In this document: positions 1 to 6,974 of the stretch, one piece after another
Numbering within the stretch: the first letter of the stretch is position 1
Layout: each line of letters opens with the position of its first letter
DNA from: JAGOBX01 sp036733285
GTDB lineage: Bacteria > JAGOBX01
Reading direction: 5' to 3'
Length of the DNA: 7,958 nt
Assembly: GCA_036733285.1 (NCBI GenBank)
Contig: DAINAU010000183.1
Span: 1 to 7,958, forward strand
Position numbers and translations under genes: made by a program
The notes under the pieces: model-generated
What the model saw: only the letters and a program-made list of their open reading frames with translations
The model's database searches: none
Told to the model about the DNA's origin: nothing

Positions 1-21
1 TCAAAATCTTAAAAACATATG

Positions 22-43
22 ATTTACGGCTAAAGCCGTAAAT
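22..43. repeat. perfect inverted repeat (hairpin 1)
   Basis: ATTTACGGCT and AGCCGTAAAT form a 10-bp perfect inverted repeat with only AA between them; as RNA, nine pairs with a TAAA loop. A G-U pair could extend it by one. It is the furthest of four hairpins downstream of the operon. Confidence 0.8.
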
Positions 44-72
44 TTAAAAGTTTTCTGGTTTTTAGAAGTTTT

Positions 73-120
73 AACATAAATTGCGATTTTAAATCTAAAT
101 CGCAATAATACATCTATGTT
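73..120. repeat. nested inverted repeat (hairpin 2)
   Basis: The inner stem ATTGCGATTT (80-89) pairs perfectly with AAATCGCAAT (97-106) across a 7-nt loop. An outer 6-bp stem AACATA (73-78) with TATGTT (115-120) encloses it, separated by 1 nt on the left and 8 nt on the right. The element is therefore a two-level hairpin. Confidence 0.75.
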
Positions 121-128
121 GTAGAAAA

Positions 129-151
129 GGGCGGTTTTAAAGAAACCGCTT
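129..151 (-). terminator. hairpin 3, candidate terminator of the operon
   Basis: GCGGTTT (131-137) pairs with AAACCGC (143-149) across a 5-nt loop, extendable by two G-U pairs. In the minus-strand direction, which is that of the operon, the stem is followed by CCCTTTTCT, a short T-rich run. The stem is modest and the T-tract interrupted, so this is a weak intrinsic terminator candidate about 130 nt after the oppF-like stop. Confidence 0.4.
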
Positions 152-152
152 A

Positions 153-174
153 AGCGATTCCAATTGGAATCGCT
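153..174. repeat. 22-bp perfect palindrome (hairpin 4)
   Basis: AGCGATTCC and its complement GGAATCGCT flank AATT, making all 22 bases perfectly self-complementary. It abuts hairpin 3. The junction (147-156, CGCTTAAGCG) is itself a palindrome, so the facing arms of the two hairpins could pair in an alternative fold. A dimeric protein-binding site is another reading. Confidence 0.8.
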
Positions 175-282
175 ACTTCACTTTACATCTAATGCAGTAT
201 CCGGGTTTAGTAGCGCTTTAAAACCTATATAAATATCCATTTTGGGAAGCGCGGAGGCAGACAAGGATTGAATAAAAACAGG

Positions 283-1257
283 TTATGTTTTTTTAAAAAA
301 TTTTCCGGCTCTATGACAGGCGGCGGAATGGTTTGGATATAAATCTTCGAGTTCGGGTTCGTCGGTTTTACATCTGTCAAAACAGTATTTGCATCGAGGA
401 AAAAATTTACATCCTTTATCAGGTATAAAATAATTTTCATTGGCGTCGATTTTAATTTTTTTTGATTCGGGTTCCGGTTTTGGAATAGCGGAGATAAGCA
501 TTGAAGTATAAGGATGAACCGGATTATCGAATATTTTTTCCACGTTTCCAATCTCAAGAATTTTTCCTCCATACATTATAGCCGCCCTGTCCGCGATATT
601 ATAAACTACCGACATATCATGAGAAATAAAAAGATAAGACAAATTAAGATTTTTTTTTAAATCAAGCATAAGATTCAGAATTTGAGTTCTGACCGACATA
701 TCAAGCGCAGATACCGGTTCGTCGCAAATAATCAGTTCGGGATTCAACGATATTGCTCTGGCGATGCTTATTCTTTGTCTTTGGCCTCCGGAAAATTCAT
801 GAGGAAATCTTGAGCAATATTTCGAATCAAGCCCGACGCTTGTTAAAAGTTTTTTTGCCGTTTCGCTTTTATCGGATTTTTTTATCAGTTTATGTTCTAT
901 CAATCCTTCGGTAATAATATCGGAAATTTTCATACGCGGGTTCAATGAAGAAAAAGGATCCTGAAAAATAATTTGCATTTTTTTGCGCAAAGATTTTTGT
1001 CCGGTCGAATCGAGTTCCGAAATATCTTTGGAATGAAAATATGTTTTTCCCGAGTTTGGTTTTTCAAGACCTGTAACACATCTCGCAAGCGTGGTTTTGC
1101 CGGAACCGGATTCGCCCACTAAAGCCAATGTTTCTCCTTGAAAAACTTCAATACTTACATTATCTACGGCTTTTGTGAATTTTTTAGAAAAATTCAAAAA
1201 ATTGGAATTTAAAGGAAAATATTTTGAGAGATTAACAGTTTTTAAAATTACATTCAT
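283..1257 (-). CDS. oppF: oligopeptide ABC transporter ATPase, OppF/DppF-like
   Basis: Second ATPase of the importer, 324 residues, normal for OppF/DppF. It pairs with the OppD-like ATPase to power the two permeases. Motifs: Walker A GESGSGKT at 48-55, Q-loop Gln99 in IFQDPFSSLNPRM (a typical OppF sequence), signature FSGGQ at 155-159 (Phe for the usual Leu, an accepted variant), Walker B LIICDE at 175-180 and H-loop His213. The NPVHPYT motif at 245-251 and C-terminal cysteines 283, 289, 292, 296 and 314 match the OppD/F C-terminal domain. It is the last gene of the apparent operon, 21 nt after the OppD-like gene, with a weak GGAA site 6 nt before the ATG. A run of nine A residues in the coding strand (650-658) could allow slippage, though the frame is intact. 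Confidence 0.93.
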   Translation of the reverse strand: MNVILKTVNLSKYFPLNSNFLNFSKKFTKAVDNVSIEVFQGETLALVGESGSGKTTLARCVTGLEKPNSGKTYFHSKDISELDSTGQKSLRKKMQIIFQDPFSSLNPRMKISDIITEGLIEHKLIKKSDKSETAKKLLTSVGLDSKYCSRFPHEFSGGQRQRISIARAISLNPELIICDEPVSALDMSVRTQILNLMLDLKKNLNLSYLFISHDMSVVYNIADRAAIMYGGKILEIGNVEKIFDNPVHPYTSMLISAIPKPEPESKKIKIDANENYFIPDKGCKFFPRCKYCFDRCKTDEPELEDLYPNHSAACHRAGKFFKKT

Positions 1258-1278
1258 AAAAAATTCCGTTTTAATAAA

Positions 1279-2268
1279 TCAATTTTCATATAAAAAACAA
1301 GCCGCTTTTCTATTGGAGTCTATTGAAATTAATCGCGGTTGGCGTTGTTTGCATATCTCCATAACCGACCCGCATCTCGGAGCGAATCTGCAACCAACCG
1401 GATAATCGGACGGAGACGGAACATATCCGGGAATACTATAAAGTTTTTGTCTGGTTTTAGAATTAATTTTCGGAATCGATTTAATCAGACCCGAGGTATA
1501 AGGATGCAGCGGATTTGAAAACAAATTTTTAACGTCTGAAATTTCAACTATTTTTCCGGCGTACATAACAATAACTTTTTTACAAACCTCGGCAATGACA
1601 GGAAAATCGTGCGTTATCAACAACACAGACATTCCGGTTTCGGCTTGCATTTCCAAAATCAAATCGAGAATCTGCGATTGAATCGTTACGTCGAGCGCAG
1701 TAGTCGGCTCGTCCGCGATTAATAGCGACGGTTTCATAAGCATAGCCATTGCTATCATTACTCTTTGCCGCATACCGCCCGAGAGTTCAAATGGAAACGA
1801 TTCCATGCGTTTATCCGCGTTATGAATGCCGACTTTATTTAACCAGAGTTTAGCAATTTCATCCGCTTCTTTTTTGTTAATTCCTGGGTTGTGAATTTTC
1901 AAACCTTCGATGAGCTGTTTGCCGATTTTCTGAAGCGGCGATAAACTGGTCATAGGTTCCTGAAATATCATGCTTATTTCGGCGCCTCTGATTTTTCTCA
2001 ACTCGTCAATACTTAATTTTAAAATATCTTTATTTTTAAATAATATTTCGCCGCCTGATATTTTTCCCGCCGGTTGCGGAATCAATCGTAATACGCTTAA
2101 AGCGGCTACCGATTTTCCGCATCCCGATTCTCCCGCCAATCCGACAATTTCTCCTTGATTTATTTCAAAAGCGACGTCTTCTACCGCCGATATTTTTCCG
2201 TCGTCAGTAAAAAAATCTATTGTCAGATTTTTTATTTCAAGCAATTTTTTATCTTTCAAATCATTCAT
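1279..2268 (-). CDS. oppD: oligopeptide ABC transporter ATPase, OppD/DppD-like
   Basis: First ATPase of the importer, 329 residues from the chosen start, normal for OppD/DppD. Motifs: Walker A GESGCGKS at 46-53, Q-loop Gln103 in IFQEP, signature LSGGM at 162-166, Walker B LLIADE at 182-187 and H-loop His220. The C-terminal extension has the OppD/F-family NPLHPYT motif and four cysteines (293, 299, 306, 324) in a CxFxPRCx6C...C pattern. This pattern binds an iron-sulfur cluster in some studied family members. I chose the ATG at 2268. A TTG at 2316 would extend the frame by 16 residues but lies within the conserved end of the yejE-like gene, while the ATG gives a short 8-nt overlap with that gene's stop and has AAGGA upstream. 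In E. coli this half is fused to its partner as YejF; here they are separate genes 21 nt apart. Confidence 0.93.
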   Translation of the reverse strand: MNDLKDKKLLEIKNLTIDFFTDDGKISAVEDVAFEINQGEIVGLAGESGCGKSVAALSVLRLIPQPAGKISGGEILFKNKDILKLSIDELRKIRGAEISMIFQEPMTSLSPLQKIGKQLIEGLKIHNPGINKKEADEIAKLWLNKVGIHNADKRMESFPFELSGGMRQRVMIAMAMLMKPSLLIADEPTTALDVTIQSQILDLILEMQAETGMSVLLITHDFPVIAEVCKKVIVMYAGKIVEISDVKNLFSNPLHPYTSGLIKSIPKINSKTRQKLYSIPGYVPSPSDYPVGCRFAPRCGSVMEICKQRQPRLISIDSNRKAACFLYEN

Positions 2269-3898
2269 ATTTGATTTTTTTCCTTGAGTCAAACGCTTCT
2301 CTAACGCCTTCTCCAATGAAAACCGTAAGCAGCATAGTTATAAAAAGCGCGGCTGAAGGATACGCTATCAGCCACCATGCGTCTCTATGTGATTGCGCTT
2401 GTCCGAGCAGTTCGCCCCAGCTCGGCGTAGGAGCCGGCAAACCGTACCCTAAATAATCAAGCGCCGAGAGCGACGCTATCGCGCTCATTAAACTGAAAGG
2501 GAAAAAAGTAACGACCGGCGTTAAAGCGTTGGGAAGTATATGCCGGAAAATAATTTTATATTTAGATAATCCAAGCGATTTCGCCGCTTCAACGAATTGA
2601 AATTTTTTTAGTCTTAAAAATTCTCCGCGCATATAATATGAAATCCCAATCCAGTTAAATATGGCATAACAGACAAGGAGCAGAATCAAACCTTTGCCGA
2701 ACAAATCTCCGAGTAGAATTATGACGTATAAAAACGGTATTGCTGACCAGATTTCAGTGAAACGCTGAACGGCAATATCTGTTAATCCGCCGGAATATCC
2801 CTGAATTCCTCCGATAATTATTCCTACGGTCATCGCGGAAAAAGATAAGATTAAAGCGAAACTCATAGATATTCTAAACCCGTATAATAATCTTGCGAAT
2901 ATGTCGCGTCCCGTATCGTCGATTCCAAATATATGCGCGGAAGACGGTTTATACGGAAATTTCATTTTTTCTTTAAAAGCCGAAAGTTCAAATTCGTCAA
3001 GTTTTGAATTTTGTTTTACGGTTATTTTTATCTTATCGGTTTCTACCGGATTCGCCGATATTTTTCGGATTAAAAAATTTTTTAAATCTGTTTTATTGTC
3101 GATACCGCTCGATTCGATTAATCCGTTGAAATTAGCGTGTTTGAGATTATTTTTTACCGATAAAAATTTTAAAAATTCAGGGTCTATTCCCAGTATTTTT
3201 AAATCAGAATTCAAAACGGCTTTTGCCGCAGAGTAATTGTCGCCGCTTCCTTCGCTTACTCTTATTTTTATTCCCGCGTCCGGAACTTCGCCGCCTGAAA
3301 ACGACGATAATTTTATATTTACCGGTTTTCCTTCCGAAGTGAAACCGGTTAATGAAGCGGATTTATCCGGTTGACCGGAATATCTTATTTGTATCAACCC
3401 CGTTAAATTCACCGTTGTGGTTTTATCTAAAAGACCGCTTAAATTTTTTGTTAGTAATTCTGATTCGGTTATTCCGAACGCGTCAGGCGCCGCGTCGTCT
3501 GACTTGATTATTTGCATTGTTTTATCGACTCTTACGCTGCCGAAAACCAAATTTATTTTTTTTAGAGTTAATCTTATTTCTCCGGATAATCCTTGTTCCG
3601 AACTTTCTATTTCATTCGGACCATATGGAATAAAAGGAAAAATCATATAGTTTGAACAGTTATTCTTGAAAATTTCAGACGCGTTGATTTTTTTATAATC
3701 GGCTCTGGTTTTATTTCCGTTGGGAATAAATTCGCATTCCGGATAAAATTTAAAAACAGGAAAATAGAATTTGCCGTTGAACTTAATCAATAACGGTTTG
3801 TCGTTAGCGATAAATTCGGAGAACAGACTTATTAAATATAATCCGGCAAGAATTAAAAAAGAATAATAAGCGCGTTTAATTTTTTTAAATTTCTTCAT
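2261..3898 (-). CDS. yejE: peptide/microcin C-type ABC transporter permease, YejE-like, with large periplasmic insertion
   Basis: Second permease of the importer, 545 residues, where E. coli YejE is about 340. The N-terminus is typical: a positive start, a membrane helix at about 10-29, then SEFIANDKPLL and the YFP and PYGPNE motifs (to about residue 97). A hydrophilic stretch of about 220 residues follows (about 100-318). The canonical permease then resumes at FGIDDTGRDIFARLLYG and runs to the end with about five membrane helices. The EAA loop is at about 436-461 (VEAAKSLGLSKYKIIFRHILPNALTP) and LDYLGYGLPAPTPSWGELL at about 480-498. The insertion falls in the first extracytoplasmic loop, so it is predicted to be periplasmic. 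It contains two weakly similar stretches (141-170 and 236-262). The oppD-like start overlaps its end by 8 nt (ATGAATGA). The start ATG follows a hairpin and has at best a distant GGAAA as ribosome site. Confidence 0.92.
   Translation of the reverse strand: MKKFKKIKRAYYSFLILAGLYLISLFSEFIANDKPLLIKFNGKFYFPVFKFYPECEFIPNGNKTRADYKKINASEIFKNNCSNYMIFPFIPYGPNEIESSEQGLSGEIRLTLKKINLVFGSVRVDKTMQIIKSDDAAPDAFGITESELLTKNLSGLLDKTTTVNLTGLIQIRYSGQPDKSASLTGFTSEGKPVNIKLSSFSGGEVPDAGIKIRVSEGSGDNYSAAKAVLNSDLKILGIDPEFLKFLSVKNNLKHANFNGLIESSGIDNKTDLKNFLIRKISANPVETDKIKITVKQNSKLDEFELSAFKEKMKFPYKPSSAHIFGIDDTGRDIFARLLYGFRISMSFALILSFSAMTVGIIIGGIQGYSGGLTDIAVQRFTEIWSAIPFLYVIILLGDLFGKGLILLLVCYAIFNWIGISYYMRGEFLRLKKFQFVEAAKSLGLSKYKIIFRHILPNALTPVVTFFPFSLMSAIASLSALDYLGYGLPAPTPSWGELLGQAQSHRDAWWLIAYPSAALFITMLLTVFIGEGVREAFDSRKKIKYE
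2281..2285 (-). promoter_or_regulatory. ribosome binding site AAGGA for the oppD-like gene
   Basis: AAGGA on the minus strand lies 12 nt before the ATG at 2268. The spacing is longer than ideal, but it is the clearest Shine-Dalgarno-like site in the unit and supports the ATG over the upstream TTG at 2316. Confidence 0.5.
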
Positions 3899-3910
3899 TG
3901 TTATAAATTA

Positions 3911-3929
3911 TTTCCGGATACGCCGGAAA
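3911..3929 (-). promoter_or_regulatory. hairpin between the yejB-like and yejE-like genes
   Basis: TTTCCGG (3911-3917) and CCGGAAA (3923-3929) form a perfect 7-bp stem with a 5-nt loop. It fills much of the 33-nt gap between the two permease genes. No T-tract follows on the minus strand, so it is not a standard terminator. It might affect mRNA stability or entry of ribosomes at the yejE-like gene. Confidence 0.6.
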
Positions 3930-3931
3930 AC

Positions 3932-4975
3932 TTAATTTTTCTCGAAAGAAATACGCGGATCTATCCAAACATAGCATACGTCCGACGCAATATTTCCTAT
4001 CAGTCCTAAAAAAGATTGAACTACAATTATACCCATAAAAACATTGTAATCTCTGCTTGTTATAGCGTCAAGCGCAAGCATCCCCATTCCCGGTATTTCA
4101 AAAACTTTTTCAATAAGAACCGAACCCGCAAACATAAGGGTCATAAAACTTCCGAATCCGGTGGCTATCGGTATTAAAGAATTTCTTAAGGCATGTCCGA
4201 AAACGGCTTTGTTAAACGAGCAACCTTTAGCCATTGCCGTCCTTATATAATCCGAACTTATCTGTTCCAGCAATGAATTTTTCATAAGAATCGTTAATAC
4301 GGCGAAAGCGTCTATCATATAACAAATAATAGGCAAAACCATATGTTTCGCCACGTCGAAAATTTTTTCCGTTAAAGATAAAGCGCTAAAATTTTCCGAT
4401 ATGAACCCTGTCAGAGGAAACCAGTCCCATAATCCTTCGACGCTTCCGCAGAATAACATTTTTAAAATCATACCGAGAGCAAACGCAGGAGTCGAATATC
4501 CGATGAAAATTATAACGCTTGTAGTTAAATCAAACGATTCTCCGTGTTTTACGGCTTTTCTTACTCCGAGCGGAATGCATATTAAATACTGAAGAATGAA
4601 ACCGGTAATACCGAAAATGAGCGATACGGGAAATCTTTCTTTAATCAATTTCCAAGCGGTTTTGTCCGGATATTTATACGAATCTCCAAAATCAAATTTT
4701 AAAACGCCTTTAAGCCACTTGAGATATCTGATATGGACGGGTTTGTCAAATCCGAAATGTTTTTCAATATTTTTTTTATGCTCTTCCGTAAGCCCGCGCG
4801 TTATTCCGGAAGAGTTTGCCGAACCGTCGCCGCCGATTCCGCGCATTTGAAGCATAATCTGCTCTACCGGACCGCCCGGAACGAATTGGCTTATAGCAAA
4901 ACAAATAACCGTAATACCAAGCAAAGTCGGCGGTATAAGCAGAAATCTTTTTATGAAATAATTAAAACGGTTCAT
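3932..4975 (-). CDS. yejB: peptide/microcin C-type ABC transporter permease, YejB-like
   Basis: Inner-membrane permease of a DppB/OppB/YejB-type importer, 347 residues, a normal length. Residues 9-29 form the first membrane helix. The following FVPGGPVEQ is typical of YejB, and is followed by a hydrophilic periplasmic loop (about 35-110). Further hydrophobic segments lie near 117-137, 152-172, 212-230, 268-290 and 311-332. The EAA loop that docks on the ATPase is seen as YIRTAMAKGCSFNKAVFGHALRNSLIP (about 243-269), close to the family consensus. FEIPGMGMLALDAI at about 292-305 is also conserved in this family. The ATG lies inside the end of the transketolase-like gene (14-nt overlap) with no Shine-Dalgarno sequence, so translation probably depends on termination and reinitiation. 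The partner permease starts 33 nt downstream after a hairpin. The family call is firm. The substrate (oligopeptide or peptide-nucleotide) is inferred from YejB resemblance only. Confidence 0.93.
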   Translation of the reverse strand: MNRFNYFIKRFLLIPPTLLGITVICFAISQFVPGGPVEQIMLQMRGIGGDGSANSSGITRGLTEEHKKNIEKHFGFDKPVHIRYLKWLKGVLKFDFGDSYKYPDKTAWKLIKERFPVSLIFGITGFILQYLICIPLGVRKAVKHGESFDLTTSVIIFIGYSTPAFALGMILKMLFCGSVEGLWDWFPLTGFISENFSALSLTEKIFDVAKHMVLPIICYMIDAFAVLTILMKNSLLEQISSDYIRTAMAKGCSFNKAVFGHALRNSLIPIATGFGSFMTLMFAGSVLIEKVFEIPGMGMLALDAITSRDYNVFMGIIVVQSFLGLIGNIASDVCYVWIDPRISFEKN

Positions 4976-6935
4976 TTGAAAGAATATATTTTATTACGCT
5001 ATCTTTATCAAGCGAAAAATGTTTGTATAATCCGAAAGGTTCGAGCGTGGAAAAAGAAAAACCGTCTGCCGCTTTATGAAACAAGCGCGGAACTCTGATA
5101 TTTTTTATTCGAAAAATTTTATCGCAGATTTCATCGAATAATCCGCCTTCCGGATAATTTTCTTCAATAACAAAAATATTTTTATAGCCGCGGCATAATT
5201 TTTCTACAAACGCCGGCTCGATATATCTTAAAGTTGAAACCGAATAAACGTCGATTTCCTTATCTCCCTCTTTTTTTAAATAATCTGCCGCCTGACAGCA
5301 GAATAAAGTCAAATGAGGCCCCGACGTTAAAATGCAGGAATCGCAGGATGTTTTCGAGAATCGATTATTTCCGGATTTATAGGTTTTAACCGCCAGTCCC
5401 CAACCGAATTTGAATTTTATATTAGGAATTTTTCCGTGATACTCCGCCGAGGGAGTTCTATGCAGTTTAAAATAAATAGATTTTCCGGAATTTTGTTTAA
5501 AATACCATTTTAAAATAAGATTGATTTCTTCGGGAAAAGCGGGATGGAAAACAAACATATCAGGAAGCGTCCGCATCATATTTATATCTCCGGAACACTG
5601 GTGCGATTTACCGTCCGTCGAATAGCATAATCCCGAATAATGTCCTGCGTAAATAATTTTTTTGTGTTCTGAACAATTGACGTATATTTGTTCAAAACAT
5701 CGTCTATAAAAACTTGCGTATGTGTTGGTTACGGGTAATTTCCCTTTTAAAGCGAGCCCGCCGGCAAAAGAAATCATATCTTGTTCGGAAATGCCGAGTT
5801 CGACGAATCTATCGGGAAATTTAAGGGCAAATTCGGTTAATTTGCAGGATTTTTCAAGGTCTGCGTCAAGGCAATAAATAGATTTATTTTTTTTGGCGAT
5901 ATTAAAAATGGTTTTAGAGAAAGCGGTTCCGGTGGAAAGCGCAGACGTTTTTTTCAGAGTTTCGGGTTGCCTCTCTGGAATTTCGTTCTTTTTAAAATCG
6001 TAAATAAATTTTTTAAGCGCGGTTTTTAATTTTTTCTGACGAACCAATGCGCTTAATTCTTCAAGCGCCGCGTAATACTCGGGTTCGGAAGGAACTCCGG
6101 AATGCCATGAATATTGTCTTCGCGAAGAATTCGACGACTGCATATAACTTATGCCCGCTCCCTTGGATGTGTTTGCGATTATCACGGACGGTTTTTCAGT
6201 TTCTCTGATTTTCCAAAATAATTTATTGGTTTGCTCTATGTCGTTTCCATTCACGTTATAAACGTCAAATCCGAATCCGCAAAGCGTATAATACAGATTT
6301 TTTATTGATTTTATATCTTTGACGTTGCTGTCGGATTGAATGTTGTTTTTATCAATAATTGGTATGACGTTAAAAAGATTAAATTTAATAATAGTCATAA
6401 AAGCTTCGTAATTCTGTCCTTCCTGAAGTTCGCCGTCTCCAAGTATGACAAAAATTTTATTTTTATTGTTTGAGTTGAAAGCGAGTCCGGCTGCTTTTGA
6501 CAGCGTCTGTCCGAGCGAGCCGCTGTTTATATCTATTCCGTTTGTCGATATATCGGTATGGGCTTGGAGACCGTCTACCCGCTTGTATTTAAGCAAGTCC
6601 CGCGTTTCAATAAATCCGCTTCCGGCTAATGCCGAGTATTGCATAACAGCCGCGTGTCCCTTGCTTAATAGAATCCTGTCGCGTTTGCAAGAATTATTAC
6701 AGGACAAATCAGCGCAGTCAAAATAAAGATTGGTTATTATTTCCGCAATTGATAAAGAAGCGCCTATCCAGCCGCGTCCCGCAAAATAAATTGAAGCGAG
6801 GGTATTAATCCGGTTGTATGCGCATAGTTCGTTTAATATTTCATATTTTTTATCAGGCGAAGTATTCCGGTTGTTTTTTAATTTATTGGAAAGAGTTTTA
6901 TAATAATTATATTCGATTAAAAATGTTTTTTTCAT
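4962..6935 (-). CDS. transketolase-like thiamine-diphosphate enzyme, full length (fused N and C halves)
   Basis: A 657-residue protein with all three transketolase domains: the thiamine-diphosphate (TPP)-binding domain (about 45-290), the pyrimidine-binding domain (about 330-495) and the C-terminal domain (about 510-650). Cofactor residues are visible: GDGE at 166-169 with Asn197 thirty residues later (metal and diphosphate), and Glu384 in GISEQ (activates the aminopyrimidine ring). Conserved His residues appear as SKGH (94), QAH (126), WH (278) and DGKSH (445), and EE/GG is present at 591-598. Oddities: Trp56 (RGWIGAS) stands where the family has the invariant GHPG/GHIG His, and Gly336 (STGTAF) stands where a phosphate-binding Arg is expected (TRxAF). 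The N-terminus is about 20 residues longer than usual. It could be an active transketolase with altered specificity, a different TPP enzyme, or a decayed copy, although the frame is intact. Its 3' end overlaps the yejB-like start by 14 nt, implying translational coupling. The start has no evident Shine-Dalgarno sequence. Confidence 0.9.
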   Translation of the reverse strand: MKKTFLIEYNYYKTLSNKLKNNRNTSPDKKYEILNELCAYNRINTLASIYFAGRGWIGASLSIAEIITNLYFDCADLSCNNSCKRDRILLSKGHAAVMQYSALAGSGFIETRDLLKYKRVDGLQAHTDISTNGIDINSGSLGQTLSKAAGLAFNSNNKNKIFVILGDGELQEGQNYEAFMTIIKFNLFNVIPIIDKNNIQSDSNVKDIKSIKNLYYTLCGFGFDVYNVNGNDIEQTNKLFWKIRETEKPSVIIANTSKGAGISYMQSSNSSRRQYSWHSGVPSEPEYYAALEELSALVRQKKLKTALKKFIYDFKKNEIPERQPETLKKTSALSTGTAFSKTIFNIAKKNKSIYCLDADLEKSCKLTEFALKFPDRFVELGISEQDMISFAGGLALKGKLPVTNTYASFYRRCFEQIYVNCSEHKKIIYAGHYSGLCYSTDGKSHQCSGDINMMRTLPDMFVFHPAFPEEINLILKWYFKQNSGKSIYFKLHRTPSAEYHGKIPNIKFKFGWGLAVKTYKSGNNRFSKTSCDSCILTSGPHLTLFCCQAADYLKKEGDKEIDVYSVSTLRYIEPAFVEKLCRGYKNIFVIEENYPEGGLFDEICDKIFRIKNIRVPRLFHKAADGFSFSTLEPFGLYKHFSLDKDSVIKYILSNEPF

Positions 6936-6974
6936 AAATTTTAGATTGAATAAGAATTATTACGGGTTTGAAAA

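Larger units (their letters stand above)
1..282. other. non-coding region downstream of the operon
   Basis: No gene of credible length or composition. It consists of four hairpins between 22 and 174 and a less structured stretch from 175 to 282. The only small minus-strand frame that stands out is 20 codons (178-240), beginning MDIYIG, with no ribosome site and no evidence of being a gene. A weak stem GGTTT (204-208) with AAACC (221-225) also occurs here. Confidence 0.6.

Noticed and set aside
22..174. CRISPR array
   Set aside because: The palindromes differ in sequence and spacing; there is no repeated direct unit with unique spacers.
178..240. 20-codon minus-strand microprotein gene
   Set aside because: No ribosome site, no promoter and no recognised homologue; reported only as part of a possible repeat.
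225..572. Minus-strand open frame of 115 codons overlapping the end of the oppF-like gene
   Set aside because: Alternative frame of a gene with intact family motifs; no recognisable domain.
2269..2316. Upstream TTG start for the oppD-like gene
   Set aside because: It would add 16 residues encoded within the conserved end of the yejE-like gene; the ATG at 2268 fits OppD length and has AAGGA upstream.
2901..3236. Plus-strand open frame of 111 codons opposite the YejE insertion
   Set aside because: Low-complexity shadow of the minus-strand frame, which is continuous through the insertion and resumes canonical YejE sequence on both sides.
4733..5098. Plus-strand open frame of 121 codons across the yejB/transketolase junction
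   Set aside because: It is antisense to two well-supported genes, has no family resemblance and no ribosome site.
6949..6961. Inverted repeat AATAA/TTATT between the ABC ATPase and transketolase-like genes
   Set aside because: Only five A/T pairs with a 3-nt loop; expected by chance at this base composition.
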